A stretch of 57,635 bases of DNA from Candidatus Collierbacteria bacterium (GTDB taxonomy: Bacteria; Patescibacteriota; Microgenomatia; UBA1400; JACPES01), in the NCBI GenBank assembly GCA_016219325.1, contig JACRNH010000010.1, positions 1 to 57,635 of the forward strand, in the 5' to 3' direction. The notes beneath the pieces were generated by a model. The model made no database searches, was not told the origin of the DNA, and saw nothing but the letters and a program-made list of their open reading frames with translations. Shown piece by piece: positions 32,243 to 41,533 of the stretch (position 1 is the first letter of the stretch; each line of letters begins with the position of its first letter). The position numbers were made by a program, and so were the translations under genes.

Positions 32243-34730
32243 TTATTTCAACTAAAACTAAATAACACACAACCAATCCGGCGATGATAAGCAAAATATT
32301 GGTTGGCAACGGAGAAAATTTAAAGAATTTAGCCAAGGGGCTGAAGGGGATCAGCCAGCCGATAATTACCACTGAAAAAGTGCTGAGCAAAAGGAAATTG
32401 CCGGCCCGGCTTTGCAAAAACGGGATTTGTTTAGTCCTGATGATATGAATAACCAGGGTTTGGGTGGCCAATGATTCCATAAACCAGCCGGTCTGAAAAA
32501 CAGACTGATTGACTTTGAATACTGAAAATAAAATAAAAAAGGTTAAAAAGTCAAAAATAGAGCTGACCGGGCCGAAAATATACATAAATTTTTTAATAAA
32601 TGCCATGTCTAATTTTCCGGGCCGGTCTATCCAATCATTGTCCACCTTATCGGAGGGAATCGTAATTTGGGAAAAATCATAAATTAAATTGTTTAACAGA
32701 ATTTGCAGCGGCAGCATCGGCAAAAACGGAATATAGAATATCGCGCCGGCGACGCTGAACATATTCCCGAAATTTGAACTTAGCCCCATCATGACGTATT
32801 TCATGGTATTGCCGAATGACCTTCTGCCTTCCAGCATCCCGCCGACGATGGCTCGCAGACTTTTATGGGTTAAAATTATATCTGCCGATTCTTTGGCCAC
32901 GTCCACTGCGGTATTAACCGAAATCCCGACGTCCGCGTTTTTGAGGGCCGGGGCATCGTTAATTCCGTCTCCCAAATAGCCGACGACGTGATTATTTGAT
33001 TTCAGAATCGTCAGGATCCGGTTTTTTTCATCCGGGGAAAAACGGGCGAAAATCGTGGTTTCTTCAGCTCTGATCCGCAAAGCGTCATCGGATAAAGTTT
33101 CCATTTCCGCGCCTAACATCACGCCTTTAATATTCAGGCCTATATCACGGCAAATTTTTTCGGTGACTAACTCGTTGTCGCCGGTTAAAATCTTGATTTC
33201 TACGCCTCGCTTTTCTATTTCCTTAATTACTTCCTTGACATCGCTTTTAGCCGGGTCCAGAAACGACACAAACCCTAAAAGCTCCAATCGGTCTTCGTCA
33301 GCGTGAGTATATTTATTTTTTGCCGGCAGGCCGGATTTGACGGCTACCGCCAGGACTCTGAAGCCGTCCAAACTTAATTTTCTATAATAGCCCATTGCTT
33401 CCCGTTTGCGGGTGTCGTTTAATAATTCTTTTTTATTCAGCTTTCGGTAATAAGCGCACCGTTCCAGAATCTCTTCAGGAGCGCCTTTGGTGATCAACAC
33501 TTTGCCGTTAACCCCGTCAACGGCCACGCTCATCATTTTCCGTTTGAAGTCAAAAGGGATTTCTTCAATCTTTTTATATTTTCCGATATCGGTTTTTTTG
33601 TAATCCAAAACCGCCTTGTCCAAAGGATTTTTAACTCCGGTTTGGTAGAAGCTGTTTAAATAAGTTTGCAGAAAAACATTTTCATTATGGTTGCCGTAAA
33701 TGTCGGTATAAGTCACCAGCCGGATTTTATCTTCCGTCAATGTTCCGGTTTTATCGGCGGACAAAATGTCCATTCCGCCTAAATTGGGAATAGATGAGAG
33801 CCTTTTGACGATCACTCCCAGTTTTGCCATTCTTTGCGATCCCCGGGCCATAGTGATTGACATGATCATCGGCAATAATTCCGGAGTCACCCCGACCGCG
33901 ATCGCCACCGCGAACATGAAAGAGCCGAGAATGTCTTTGTTGATTAACGAGTTAAACAGGAAAATAAACAAAACCAGAAACAGAATAATTTTAGTAATGA
34001 AAAAACCAAAAGAACTCAGACCAATTTCAAACTCGCTTTTTGCGTCTTTTCCGGTCAGGCTTTGGGCGATTTTCCCAAATTCAGTATTTTTGCCGGTGCT
34101 GAAAACAACCGCCAAGGCGGTCCCGCTGATGACGTTGGCGCCTAAACATAAAATATTGTCCGGAATTACCCTGTTTCCGCCATCCTTTTCCGTTCCGGGG
34201 ATTTTTTCCCGGGGGAATGATTCGCCGGTTAAGGCCGATTGGTTGACGAAAAAATCATCAGCCTCTATGACTCTGGCGTCGGCCGGAATTAAATCTCCGG
34301 AACTCAAAAAAATAATATCGCCGGGGCAGATTTCGGAATTTTTTATTTCAACTTTATTCCCTTGACGGATGACCGTGGCGGTATTGCCGACTTTTTCTTT
34401 TAATTTTTCGGCGGCATGGTTGGCGCTGTGCTCTTCCAAAAAATCTAAGATGACGCTGGCCAGGACCATAATTCCGACAATAACGGAATCGGCTATTTCC
34501 CTGAAATATCCGGAAACGATAGCGGCAAAAATCAAAATAATAATTAACGGGCTTTTAAAATGCGACAGGAACTCCAGAATGACGTTCAGTTCTTTTTTCC
34601 CGGAGATAATGTTGGGGCCGTATTTAACCAACCGCGATTTTGCCTCTCCATCGGCCAAACCGTTTTTTGAGGTTCTCAAATCCTGAAAAATTTTTTCAAT
34701 CGGGAGCGATGAATATTGATCAAAACCCAT
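32178..34730 (-). CDS. mgtA: Magnesium-translocating P-type ATPase
   Basis: An 850-aa P3B-type Mg2+ importer. It has TGES at residues 168-171, the phosphorylated Asp in DKTGTLT at 326, KGAPEE in the nucleotide domain, TGDN, and GDGINDAP in the hinge. The TM4 motif VGVTPELLPMI and SMARGSQRMAK-like segments are as in MgtA/MgtB. It lies alone. The upstream gap contains a perfect palindrome (34785-34800). The 65-bp overlap with the nuclease is entirely at C-termini and is long for convergent genes. Confidence 0.92.
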   Translation of the reverse strand: MGFDQYSSLPIEKIFQDLRTSKNGLADGEAKSRLVKYGPNIISGKKELNVILEFLSHFKSPLIIILIFAAIVSGYFREIADSVIVGIMVLASVILDFLEEHSANHAAEKLKEKVGNTATVIRQGNKVEIKNSEICPGDIIFLSSGDLIPADARVIEADDFFVNQSALTGESFPREKIPGTEKDGGNRVIPDNILCLGANVISGTALAVVFSTGKNTEFGKIAQSLTGKDAKSEFEIGLSSFGFFITKIILFLVLFIFLFNSLINKDILGSFMFAVAIAVGVTPELLPMIMSITMARGSQRMAKLGVIVKRLSSIPNLGGMDILSADKTGTLTEDKIRLVTYTDIYGNHNENVFLQTYLNSFYQTGVKNPLDKAVLDYKKTDIGKYKKIEEIPFDFKRKMMSVAVDGVNGKVLITKGAPEEILERCAYYRKLNKKELLNDTRKREAMGYYRKLSLDGFRVLAVAVKSGLPAKNKYTHADEDRLELLGFVSFLDPAKSDVKEVIKEIEKRGVEIKILTGDNELVTEKICRDIGLNIKGVMLGAEMETLSDDALRIRAEETTIFARFSPDEKNRILTILKSNNHVVGYLGDGINDAPALKNADVGISVNTAVDVAKESADIILTHKSLRAIVGGMLEGRRSFGNTMKYVMMGLSSNFGNMFSVAGAIFYIPFLPMLPLQILLNNLIYDFSQITIPSDKVDNDWIDRPGKLDMAFIKKFMYIFGPVSSIFDFLTFFILFSVFKVNQSVFQTGWFMESLATQTLVIHIIRTKQIPFLQSRAGNFLLLSTFSVVIIGWLIPFSPLAKFFKFSPLPTNILLIIAGLVVCYLVLVEIIKRIFYRQNPYWSPVRKPEII

Positions 34731-34784
34731 ATTTCCATTTTACAGATTTGCGGAGATCATGCAAAAACCAGCGGAAAAAGATTA

Positions 34785-34800
34785 AATGATTCGAATCATT
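34785..34800. promoter_or_regulatory. Perfect 16-bp palindrome upstream of mgtA
   Basis: AATGATTCGAATCATT is a perfect inverted repeat, 55 bp upstream of the mgtA start and 23 bp beyond the stop of the nucleotidyltransferase gene. GACAATCATTGTC follows at 34812. They may be operator sites for mgtA or transcription stops; no metal-regulator box is recognised. Confidence 0.35.
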
Positions 34801-34822
34801 AAACCTAACCAGACAATCATTG

Positions 34823-35506
34823 TCAAGCAACTTTGTCAATTTGGAGTATTTTTTGGCGCTGTTTTCCGGCTTGAGCCATAAAGTATTTTTTTACTTCTTT
34901 CATGTCGATATCTTTCAGCATGATCGGCATATCGCCCAGAGTTCTGGCTTGAAGTAAGTTTTCTCCCAGCTGAAGCGGGTCAACCGTAATTTCAAATTTT
35001 TCTTGTCCCCTGCGGAGCAATTCTTCAAAACTCCAGTTTTTATGGCTTTCCAAGATCAAAAACAAATCGATAAAATCCCGAAGCCTTGGTCTGACGGATA
35101 TAGTGTGGGTTTTATCCACCGCGATGTCATATAGATCTTCCACCAGCAAGCCGTCGAATTTCTTTAAAGGATTGATTGGCCCGAAAGGATACTGTCCAAA
35201 ATCAATCTTATATTTCGCCACTTCTTTTTTGGGGTAGAGAAAAAAGGTATATAGGCCGAAGCCGCGCTGATATTCGATTTTATCCAGCTGAATCCGTGAC
35301 TGAATACCGGCCACAAACTTCTGCAAACTGGCCAAAGATAATTCATCTTGAGTAAAAAAATCGAGGTCTTCCGACTTGCGGTGATGCAAATAATATTCAG
35401 CCAAGGCCGTGCCGCCGGCCAAATAGTAGTTTTTAGCCAGGGGCGTCTTTTTGAACAATAAAAGAGTTTCTTTTTGAAACTCGCTTAGGATTGAAGTTAT
35501 CCCCAT
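34823..35506 (-). CDS. AbiEii-type nucleotidyltransferase, second locus
   Basis: A 227-aa protein with YYLAGGTALAEYYLHHRKSEDLDFF, the GGTAL...DxDFF active site, and LRDFIDLFLIL later, the same layout as 27515-28198 although the sequence is diverged. It overlaps the small upstream gene by 10 bp. Putative toxin of an AbiE-like TA system. Confidence 0.82.
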   Translation of the reverse strand: MGITSILSEFQKETLLLFKKTPLAKNYYLAGGTALAEYYLHHRKSEDLDFFTQDELSLASLQKFVAGIQSRIQLDKIEYQRGFGLYTFFLYPKKEVAKYKIDFGQYPFGPINPLKKFDGLLVEDLYDIAVDKTHTISVRPRLRDFIDLFLILESHKNWSFEELLRRGQEKFEITVDPLQLGENLLQARTLGDMPIMLKDIDMKEVKKYFMAQAGKQRQKILQIDKVA

Positions 35507-35700
35507 AAAAGAAATCTAATAAATTCTCTCCGCCCGGGATCGAGCCGGCCGCGCAATGCTTCCCAATTGGCCAACAGTTCCTTTTTATCAATTTTTTCGC
35601 CTTCGCCCAAGCCATAGCTCAATTGCTGTTCCAATTTCCATAGCCGATATTTTTTCGGAAATTTTTTGAGATATTTTTCGTCCACAGACCAGTTTTTCAT
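35497..35700 (-). CDS. Small antitoxin-like partner of the AbiEii-type gene
   Basis: A 67-aa charged protein (MKNWSVDEKYLKKFPKKYRLW...). No known motif. The position and overlap with the nucleotidyltransferase suggest an antitoxin. On the minus strand TAAAATATAGT stands close upstream, so the start is probably near the 5' end of the mRNA. Confidence 0.55.
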   Translation of the reverse strand: MKNWSVDEKYLKKFPKKYRLWKLEQQLSYGLGEGEKIDKKELLANWEALRGRLDPGRREFIRFLLWG

Positions 35701-36180
35701 TCTGACTATATTTTACCATCAATTTTGTTTGGGAAACGAATGTTGAGATTTACGAAAAAGCACGTCCTGAGCTTTGTCGAAGGGTTAGAACAGAATTTCG
35801 CCCTCGTTATTTTTTGCGCGCGCGATTTTGCGATTGCACCGCAATCGCATGTCTAGCCCTCTTTCTCTCTCCGTATTCTCGCTAGTCCTTCGGACATAGG
35901 CCGACGTTGTCTATCAACCCAAGACGTCAAACCATACTCTTGACGAAGTTCTGTTATTTATTCATTAATTATCAATAAACTTATACTCGAGTAATGATTT
36001 ATTGAAAATATTATCAATATTTTGATACTCGAGGATTGAATTATTGAAGTATTGAAATCTTGATTTCCCAATCCGATTTTGCAAAAGTCCAACTCCCCTT
36101 TTTCATCAGGATCCGCGCCATATAATTTTGGGACTTTGGTTCAGTGTTTCCCGCCCATATGAGCGCATGATTTTTATTTG
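35701..36180. other. Intergenic region without a recognisable gene
   Basis: It contains the widespread dispersed repeat CCTGAGCTTTGTCGAAGGG (about 35766-35784), a perfect hairpin GCGATTGC/GCAATCGC (35830-35848), a GCGCGCGCG stretch and an AT-rich section with two TACTCGAG-containing arms (about 35980-36030). Short open frames here have no coding character. The part next to 36181 is the 3' flank of the tRNA-like gene and encodes no CCA. Confidence 0.5.
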
Positions 36181-36253
36181 TCGGGGGCAACGGTACTGCC
36201 CCGTTCACCTCGCGAACCCCATTCGCGCGTTCTACTATCTGAACTAGCCCCCG
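36181..36253 (-). tRNA. tRNA-Pro(GGG)-like gene with an altered elbow
   Basis: The minus strand folds into a complete 73-nt cloverleaf. The acceptor is CGGGGGC/GCCCCCG (7 bp), D-arm GTTC-AGATAGTA-GAAC, anticodon arm CGCGA-ATGGGGT-TCGCG (anticodon GGG, U33, G37), variable loop AGGTG, T-arm AACGG-GGCAGTA-CCGTT and discriminator A. All stems pair perfectly. Odd: the D-loop has AG instead of G18-G19 and the T-loop is GGCAGTA instead of TTCRANN, so T54, T55 and A58 are lost while C56 and G19 remain. CCA is not encoded. It is either a divergent functional tRNA or a recent pseudogene. Confidence 0.7.
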
Positions 36254-36255
36254 GT

Positions 36256-36302
36256 TTACTGTATTGTAACTCTTCATATTCTACCAGCAGAGGTGCTACA
36301 AT
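36256..36302. promoter_or_regulatory. Divergent promoters of the tRNA-like gene and ftsK
   Basis: TACAAT on the minus strand (36268-36263) ends 9 nt before the first tRNA base at 36253. TACAAT on the plus strand (36297-36302) ends 9 nt before the ftsK ATG at 36312. No clear -35 boxes. Confidence 0.55.
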
Positions 36303-36311
36303 TTGGAGGCT

Positions 36312-38441
36312 ATGGGAAGAAGGCGCGGCCGGAGGCGGACACCATTTAAGCTGAATATTAAAAAAGATACGGTTTTATCGCTATCTTCGCTGCTGATGTT
36401 TTTATGCGGAATATTAATAATGGTCAGTTTTACCCGCCAAACGGCGGTATTTTTGAGATTAAACACGGAATTGGTAAGATTTTTGGGTTGGACGGCGTTT
36501 GCCTCTCCTTTTATCTTTTTTTCCGCCGGTTTGATGCTGACCAGATTAAAATGGCGGCTGGCCAGCCCCAATCTTTTTTTAGGCAGCTTATTGCTGACGG
36601 CATCTTTAGCGGCCCTGACCAAGGCCGGATTGATCGGGAAATTCGGTTGGGAAAACGTAGCCGTAATCCTGACAGACTGGGGCAGTATTATTCTATATAT
36701 AGCAGCGGTCCTGCTGGCAATTGTTGTTATGACCGAAGTTCAGATGGACGAGATATTAATGATTATGGCGGGAATATTGAATAAAATAAAATCAATATTC
36801 GGTTGGTTTTTCAGAAAAAAGACCAAGGTTTGGGAAACCGAAAATCCTCTTTCAAAGATTAAGCTGGAAGAGGAAAAAAGACCTGCCGGAACCGGAAAAC
36901 CGGTTGAAACTCCTGATAAACCGTCTTCCAATGGCAATGGAATTGAGGTTTCGCCTTCAACTACTTTGATGTCGCCGGCAATTCCCGGATCGTCGCCGGT
37001 AGTTTGGGAATATCCGCCTCTGTCCATTTTATCCGATGTGATGGGCGGAGAAGCCGATAGGGGCGACGTTAAAAAAAGCGCTGAAGTAATTGAAAATACC
37101 CTGGATTCCTTTGGAATTCAGGCCCGGGTAGTTGAGTTGAGTAAGGGACCGGCCGTTACCCAATATGCTCTGGAAATCGCTCAAGGGACGAAGCTGACTA
37201 AGATTACCACTCTCCAAAATGATTTAGCGCTGGCCCTGGCGGCCCCCACCGGTCAAATCAGGATTGAAGCTCCGATTCCGGGAAAAAGTTTAGTCGGAAT
37301 TGAAATCCCCAACCGGACCCCTAAGTTTGTATCCATGAAAGAAATGATGGCTTCTGAAGCCATGAAGTCCGCTAATTCCAAATTATCTGTCGGTCTGGGG
37401 TTGGACGTGTCCGGCAAACCGGTGATTTCCGATATTGAGAAAATGCCCCATGTTTTAATTGCCGGTTCTACCGGTTCGGGAAAATCAGTCGCCATCAACT
37501 CATTTTTGTGCGCCATATTATTCCGGGCCAGTCCGGAAGAAGTTAAATTGCTGATGGTTGACCCCAAGCGGGTGGAATTGACCGGATATAACGGGATTCC
37601 GCATTTAATCGCTCCGGTAATTGTTGATCCAAAGCAGGTTTTGTCAGCTTTAAAATGGGCTTTAAATGAAATGGAGCAAAGATACAAACAATTTTCCGAA
37701 GTCGGGGCCAGGAATATTCAGGCTTTTAACGAATTATCAGGTTTTCAAGCCATGCCGTATATCCTGATTGTGATTGACGAATTGGCGGATATTATGCTAT
37801 ATGCCGCGGCAGAAGTTGAAACCGCCATTACCAGACTGGCTCAAATGGCCAGGGCGACAGGAATTCATTTAATTGTTTCTACCCAAAGGCCGTCAACAGA
37901 CGTTGTTACCGGTTTGATTAAGGCCAATATCCCTTGCCGGATCGCGTTTAATGTTGCCAGTATGGTTGATTCCAGAGTAATTATTGACATGCCGGGGGCG
38001 GAAAAATTGCTGGGCCGAGGAGATATGCTGTATATCCCTCCGGATCAGGCTAAACCGACCAGAATTCAAGGAACCTATGTTTCCAATAAAGAAATTGACG
38101 CTTTGATTAAATATTTGCGGGATCAGGGCGTCAGACCAACATACGACCAGGCGGTGACGGAAAAATATCCGTCAGGGAAAATAATTGTTCCGGCTGACGG
38201 AGAGGTTGGGGAGTTGGACGAATTGGCTGCCGAGGCATTGAAAGTAATTTTTATGGATAAAAGGGCTTCGGCTTCATTGTTCCAAAGGCGGTTTAAAATC
38301 GGATATACCCGGGCGGCCAGGATTTTAGACCAATTGGAAAAATTGCGGATTATCGGCGCCGGAGAAGGGGCAAAGGCCCGGGAATTATTGGTTTCTAATT
38401 TGGAAGAGGGTTTGGCGCGCCTCTCGGGAGCGGCTAAATAA
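36312..38441 (+). CDS. ftsK: DNA translocase FtsK/SpoIIIE
   Basis: A 709-aa protein with four N-terminal membrane helices (within about residues 20-155), a short low-complexity linker, the motor domain (Walker A IAGSTGSGKS, Walker B YILIVIDELAD, RATGIHLIVSTQRPS) and a C-terminal gamma winged helix (SASLFQRRFKIGYTRAARIL). It pumps chromosome dimers and termini through the septum. The linker is short compared with proteobacterial FtsK. The ATG at 36312 is preferred to the in-frame TTG at 36303 because of the promoter spacing. rodZ-like follows after 2 bp. Confidence 0.93.
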   Translation: MGRRRGRRRTPFKLNIKKDTVLSLSSLLMFLCGILIMVSFTRQTAVFLRLNTELVRFLGWTAFASPFIFFSAGLMLTRLKWRLASPNLFLGSLLLTASLAALTKAGLIGKFGWENVAVILTDWGSIILYIAAVLLAIVVMTEVQMDEILMIMAGILNKIKSIFGWFFRKKTKVWETENPLSKIKLEEEKRPAGTGKPVETPDKPSSNGNGIEVSPSTTLMSPAIPGSSPVVWEYPPLSILSDVMGGEADRGDVKKSAEVIENTLDSFGIQARVVELSKGPAVTQYALEIAQGTKLTKITTLQNDLALALAAPTGQIRIEAPIPGKSLVGIEIPNRTPKFVSMKEMMASEAMKSANSKLSVGLGLDVSGKPVISDIEKMPHVLIAGSTGSGKSVAINSFLCAILFRASPEEVKLLMVDPKRVELTGYNGIPHLIAPVIVDPKQVLSALKWALNEMEQRYKQFSEVGARNIQAFNELSGFQAMPYILIVIDELADIMLYAAAEVETAITRLAQMARATGIHLIVSTQRPSTDVVTGLIKANIPCRIAFNVASMVDSRVIIDMPGAEKLLGRGDMLYIPPDQAKPTRIQGTYVSNKEIDALIKYLRDQGVRPTYDQAVTEKYPSGKIIVPADGEVGELDELAAEALKVIFMDKRASASLFQRRFKIGYTRAARILDQLEKLRIIGAGEGAKARELLVSNLEEGLARLSGAAK

Positions 38442-38443
38442 AA

Positions 38444-39073
38444 GTGAAAACAGCCGGGGAAATATTAAAAGCGGGCAGGAAAGAAAAAGGCTGGACAATT
38501 TCCGAGTTGTCAAAGCGGACTAAAATTCAGGAAAGATTTATTGAGGCTTTGGAAAATTCCGATCTGGCCAAATTGCCGGCAATGCCTTTTGTCAACGGAT
38601 TCTTAAGGACAATTTCTTCTGAATTGGATTTAAAGCCGGAAGGAATGGTGGCAATTTTCCGGCGGGATTTTGGAGAAGACGATAAAGGAAAAGTCATCCC
38701 TAATTCTTTGGAAAAAAAAGATAAGGGTTTCAGGTGGGCGCCGTCTACTTCAGTTGTGATTGGGGTTTTGGCGATGATATCGGTATTTGGATTTTACCTG
38801 ATAATTCAATTGAAAGGCCTATTGGGGGTGCCGAGCTTGGAAATTTTTCAACCGCAGGAGCAAGCGATAGTCGGCTTGGAAATTGTAGTTGAGGGCCGGA
38901 CTGATCCGACAGCATCGGTTTCGATAAACGGCCAAAAGATTAAGAAAAACCGCAACGGGACTTTTAGCCAAACCATCGGTTTATCGGAAGGTGCCCAGAC
39001 TGTGGCGATCAGCGCCACAGGACAGAATGGGAAAACGACCGAGGCGGTCAGGAATGTGCAGGTGAAGAAATGA
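38444..39073 (+). CDS. RodZ-like membrane protein with N-terminal HTH
   Basis: A GTG-started 209-aa protein: an HTH_25-type helix-turn-helix (ILKAGRKEKGWTISELSKRT... FIEALENSD), a single membrane helix (SVVIGVLAMISVFGFYLII, about 104-122) and an external Ig-like domain of about 70 residues. RodZ links MreB to the cell wall machinery; no mreB is in view. Coupled to ftsK, so it may be a division or shape factor. Confidence 0.78.
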   Translation: MKTAGEILKAGRKEKGWTISELSKRTKIQERFIEALENSDLAKLPAMPFVNGFLRTISSELDLKPEGMVAIFRRDFGEDDKGKVIPNSLEKKDKGFRWAPSTSVVIGVLAMISVFGFYLIIQLKGLLGVPSLEIFQPQEQAIVGLEIVVEGRTDPTASVSINGQKIKKNRNGTFSQTIGLSEGAQTVAISATGQNGKTTEAVRNVQVKK

Positions 39074-39205
39074 GACGAGTTTTGCGCGCATTAGCTCGTT
39101 GGCGGAAATTTGCTCGTTCGCTGTCACCCACTCGTCAGACTCGGGGTGGCCTCGGGCGGCAGCTAGCTTACTTCGCAAATTTGCCAACTTCGCTAATGAT
39201 TAAGT
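39071..39205. repeat. Long palindromic repeat after the rodZ-like gene
   Basis: TTGCGCGCATTAGCTCGTTG and CTTCGCTAATGATTAAGTGC are the outer arms; GGCGGAAATTTGC and GCAAATTTGCC are the inner arms. It is nearly the same as the element translated in miaA (20770-20905). It takes in the rodZ-like stop codon. Confidence 0.82.
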
Positions 39206-39218
39206 GCAAAACCAGGAA

Positions 39219-39830
39219 ATGATTGAGATCGAATTGAGGGGACGATTGACGGGGTTGGCGCGGAAAAGAGTTTTAGAATATTGCTGGAAACAGGGAAAAT
39301 TATTAGGGGAGTTTAATCAGATTGCGATTTTTTGCGATACTCAAAACGAGCAATTGGGGAATTTTTATGATCCCAAAGTCAGAATCGCGCTTCAATTGTC
39401 GCATGATGTTCGGAGCCGCGAGAAAACATTGTTTTTAAAGGCAAAAAACGGCCATTGGGCGGATGTGGGACGGGAAGAATTAATTTTAAAACTTGATTTT
39501 GGCGTGCTGAAACAAGCGTATCAGTTATTGGAGACTTTCGGAATTACCAAGGGCTGTCCGCGGTTTTATCACCGGCTGGACTATAAATTCGGCGATATAA
39601 TCTTATCTTTGAAAGACGGCGGATTGGTTCCGGAACATTGGGAGGCGGAAATTTCGGCCACGAAACAAAATGAAAAAGCTGCCCATAAAAAATTGCAAAA
39701 GTTTTTGGAAAAACTTAATTTAATTCCCTGGTCCGAAACGGAATATAAAGATATTGTCAATAAAGTCTACCGCGAAAATCCGGCGGTGGAGTTTGATAAG
39801 ATTGATACGGCCCCAGTTTGGGAGAAATAA
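39219..39830 (+). CDS. CYTH-domain (triphosphate tunnel) protein
   Basis: A 203-aa protein starting MIEIELRGRL, the ExExK-like first strand of CYTH proteins (K is replaced by R), followed by KTLFLKAK, YHRLDYKFGDIILSLKDGG and HWEAEIS, alternating charged strands that would line the tunnel. Family members hydrolyse or cyclise triphosphates. A GTG start at 39204 lies in repeat sequence and is disfavoured. Function otherwise open. Confidence 0.6.
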   Translation: MIEIELRGRLTGLARKRVLEYCWKQGKLLGEFNQIAIFCDTQNEQLGNFYDPKVRIALQLSHDVRSREKTLFLKAKNGHWADVGREELILKLDFGVLKQAYQLLETFGITKGCPRFYHRLDYKFGDIILSLKDGGLVPEHWEAEISATKQNEKAAHKKLQKFLEKLNLIPWSETEYKDIVNKVYRENPAVEFDKIDTAPVWEK

Positions 39831-39833
39831 ACT

Positions 39834-40385
39834 TTAACGGAGAAGTTCGTTGACATTGTTTGAAAGATTGTCTATACCGGAAAATTCTTTAATAACAACA
39901 GATTTGATTTTACTTCTCAGTTCCGGTTTAACATGAGGATAGGTCATTTCGGCTTCTCCGCCAATGCTTTCGCAGTCGTCTTCGATTAAAATATCCGGCA
40001 TAATTTTTTCGGCTACATCTTTATAATTCTCGCCCTGTTGCCGGAAATATAAATTATTAGAATCGGGAAAATTATATTTTATTAAAACAGATTTAATCGC
40101 TTCGATTTCCGGTTTAATCCGTCTTGAAGAAAGGTAACAGATTGTTGCCCCCTGTTTTTTCCAACTAGTTAATTTTTTGACAGCATTTCCAACCGGGATA
40201 TAGTTTGAATAATCATGAACAGATTTAGGTTCTACGGGAACGTCGTTTTTTGATTCAAATCGCAATGCCGCTTCTTCTCTTCGTATTCCTTCTATTCTTG
40301 ACTGCTCAACGATTTCTTCCCGGTTTAGGCCTTTAGAAATTTTGAACGTTAAGATAGTCCCTTCGGTGAAAACTAAGATTTTCAT
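39834..40385 (-). CDS. HAD-like protein with degenerate first motif
   Basis: A 183-aa protein with the HAD layout: MKILVFTEGTILTF in place of DxDGT, ICYLSSRR as motif II and PDILIEDDCESIGG as motif IV. Both Asp of motif I are replaced (F and E), so phosphatase activity is doubtful. About 120 bp upstream on the same strand is the DNA glycosylase gene, so this gene is downstream of it. Confidence 0.6.
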   Translation of the reverse strand: MKILVFTEGTILTFKISKGLNREEIVEQSRIEGIRREEAALRFESKNDVPVEPKSVHDYSNYIPVGNAVKKLTSWKKQGATICYLSSRRIKPEIEAIKSVLIKYNFPDSNNLYFRQQGENYKDVAEKIMPDILIEDDCESIGGEAEMTYPHVKPELRSKIKSVVIKEFSGIDNLSNNVNELLR

Positions 40386-40442
40386 AAGTTAAATCCTGAT
40401 CAATTTTTCCAGCCAGGGAATATTATCATTTTTTCGTTTCCA

Positions 40443-41357
40443 TCACAGGTCTTCCCAGATATAATGAACCGCAAGTTGTTTATATTTTCCGAATCGCTCA
40501 AAATATTTCAATAATTTTTCTACCGTAACAGGATTTTCAGGGTCTTTATTGAAGAAAAGCTTAGAGTAAATTTTTTGTTCCCAGGGAGAAATGTGGTTAA
40601 AGAAATCCCAATGATGAAATACGTCAAATAAAAGATACCAAACTGTCGCCGGACCGACTCCGTATAACTTCAACAATTCTTCCATCTGCGTTTTTTGGTC
40701 TTTTGTTCTCAATTGTTGTTCATTGATCGCGCTAGAGTAAAAATAGTCATCAATTCTTTTTATAAACTTCGCTCGATAGCCAATTTTAAGTAACCGTAAT
40801 TCTTCTTCTAAAACATTATGGAGCGCGCCGGGTTTCCAGAAACACCAGAGAATTTTGCCGTCAAACTCGAGTTTGGTGCCGTATTTTTCTATTAGATTTT
40901 TGAACATTTGGATTGAACGGCGAACCGTCGCATTCTGGAGAACAACGCCGATAATTAAATATTCATAAAGTGAGCCGGGATGGCCCGGACGCATACCGTT
41001 CCATTTTTTAATAATCGGGCCAAGAATTTTATCTTTTTCGAATTGGCGATAAAAAGGATCTAGGTCTATATCAAGGTTATAGCGATAACGTACTTCGTAA
41101 GTTAAAAAATCAAGGGTTTTTTGAGAAAGTTTTGCGTTTGAATATATATGAAGCGTTATCGAAGGATTGTTTGCGTTGCTTTCATTAACAAATTTGAGCC
41201 CCAGCGGTTTTCCTTCGCATAGCCATGTTTGCCAGCGGATCCCAGGTTGCCACTCGTTGTCTTCGGTCGCAAAGTGGTCCGGTTTATGGAATGTCGGATC
41301 GAACGCGAACGACGCAGTCGGATGAAGCAGTATTTGCTGGTGAATAGAAAGCTTCAT
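40443..41357 (-). CDS. HhH-GPD family DNA glycosylase
   Basis: A 304-aa protein with GVVLQNATVRRSIQMFKNLI and the helix-hairpin-helix LLKLYGVGPATVWYLLFDVF, followed by HHWDFFNHISPWE in the place of the catalytic Asp. The N-terminal 100 residues resemble the AlkA/OGG beta domain in position only. It would remove damaged bases. The first 33 codons are duplicated as a fragment at 42484-42582. Confidence 0.72.
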   Translation of the reverse strand: MKLSIHQQILLHPTASFAFDPTFHKPDHFATEDNEWQPGIRWQTWLCEGKPLGLKFVNESNANNPSITLHIYSNAKLSQKTLDFLTYEVRYRYNLDIDLDPFYRQFEKDKILGPIIKKWNGMRPGHPGSLYEYLIIGVVLQNATVRRSIQMFKNLIEKYGTKLEFDGKILWCFWKPGALHNVLEEELRLLKIGYRAKFIKRIDDYFYSSAINEQQLRTKDQKTQMEELLKLYGVGPATVWYLLFDVFHHWDFFNHISPWEQKIYSKLFFNKDPENPVTVEKLLKYFERFGKYKQLAVHYIWEDL

Positions 41358-41369
41358 GAGAGGATGAAT

Positions 41370-41395
41370 ACTTCAATTATTTAAATAATTGAAGT
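41370..41395. repeat. 26-bp palindrome, copy 1
   Basis: A perfect palindrome with core CAATTATTTAAATAATTG and outer ACTT/AAGT arms. An identical 26-bp copy is at 43560-43585, 2.2 kb away. Confidence 0.82.
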
Positions 41396-41533
41396 AAATT
41401 GATTCTTAATATTGTAGCAAGTCATTTTCTTAAATAACATACTGTAATATACAGTAACAAGAAGAAACATCTGCGAAAATCAGGCGGTGGAGTTTCCTAA
41501 AATTGAAGTAACCCAAATCATTTTGGTCTCGAA

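Noticed and set aside
35940..36040. Possible replication origin in the AT-rich stretch near 36000
   Set aside because: No DnaA-box cluster or dnaA/dnaN/parA gene is present; the AT-rich arms look like one more inverted repeat.
36041..36277. 78-codon open frame on the minus strand
   Set aside because: It runs through the tRNA-Pro-like cloverleaf and has no protein-like pattern; the RNA reading explains the sequence better.
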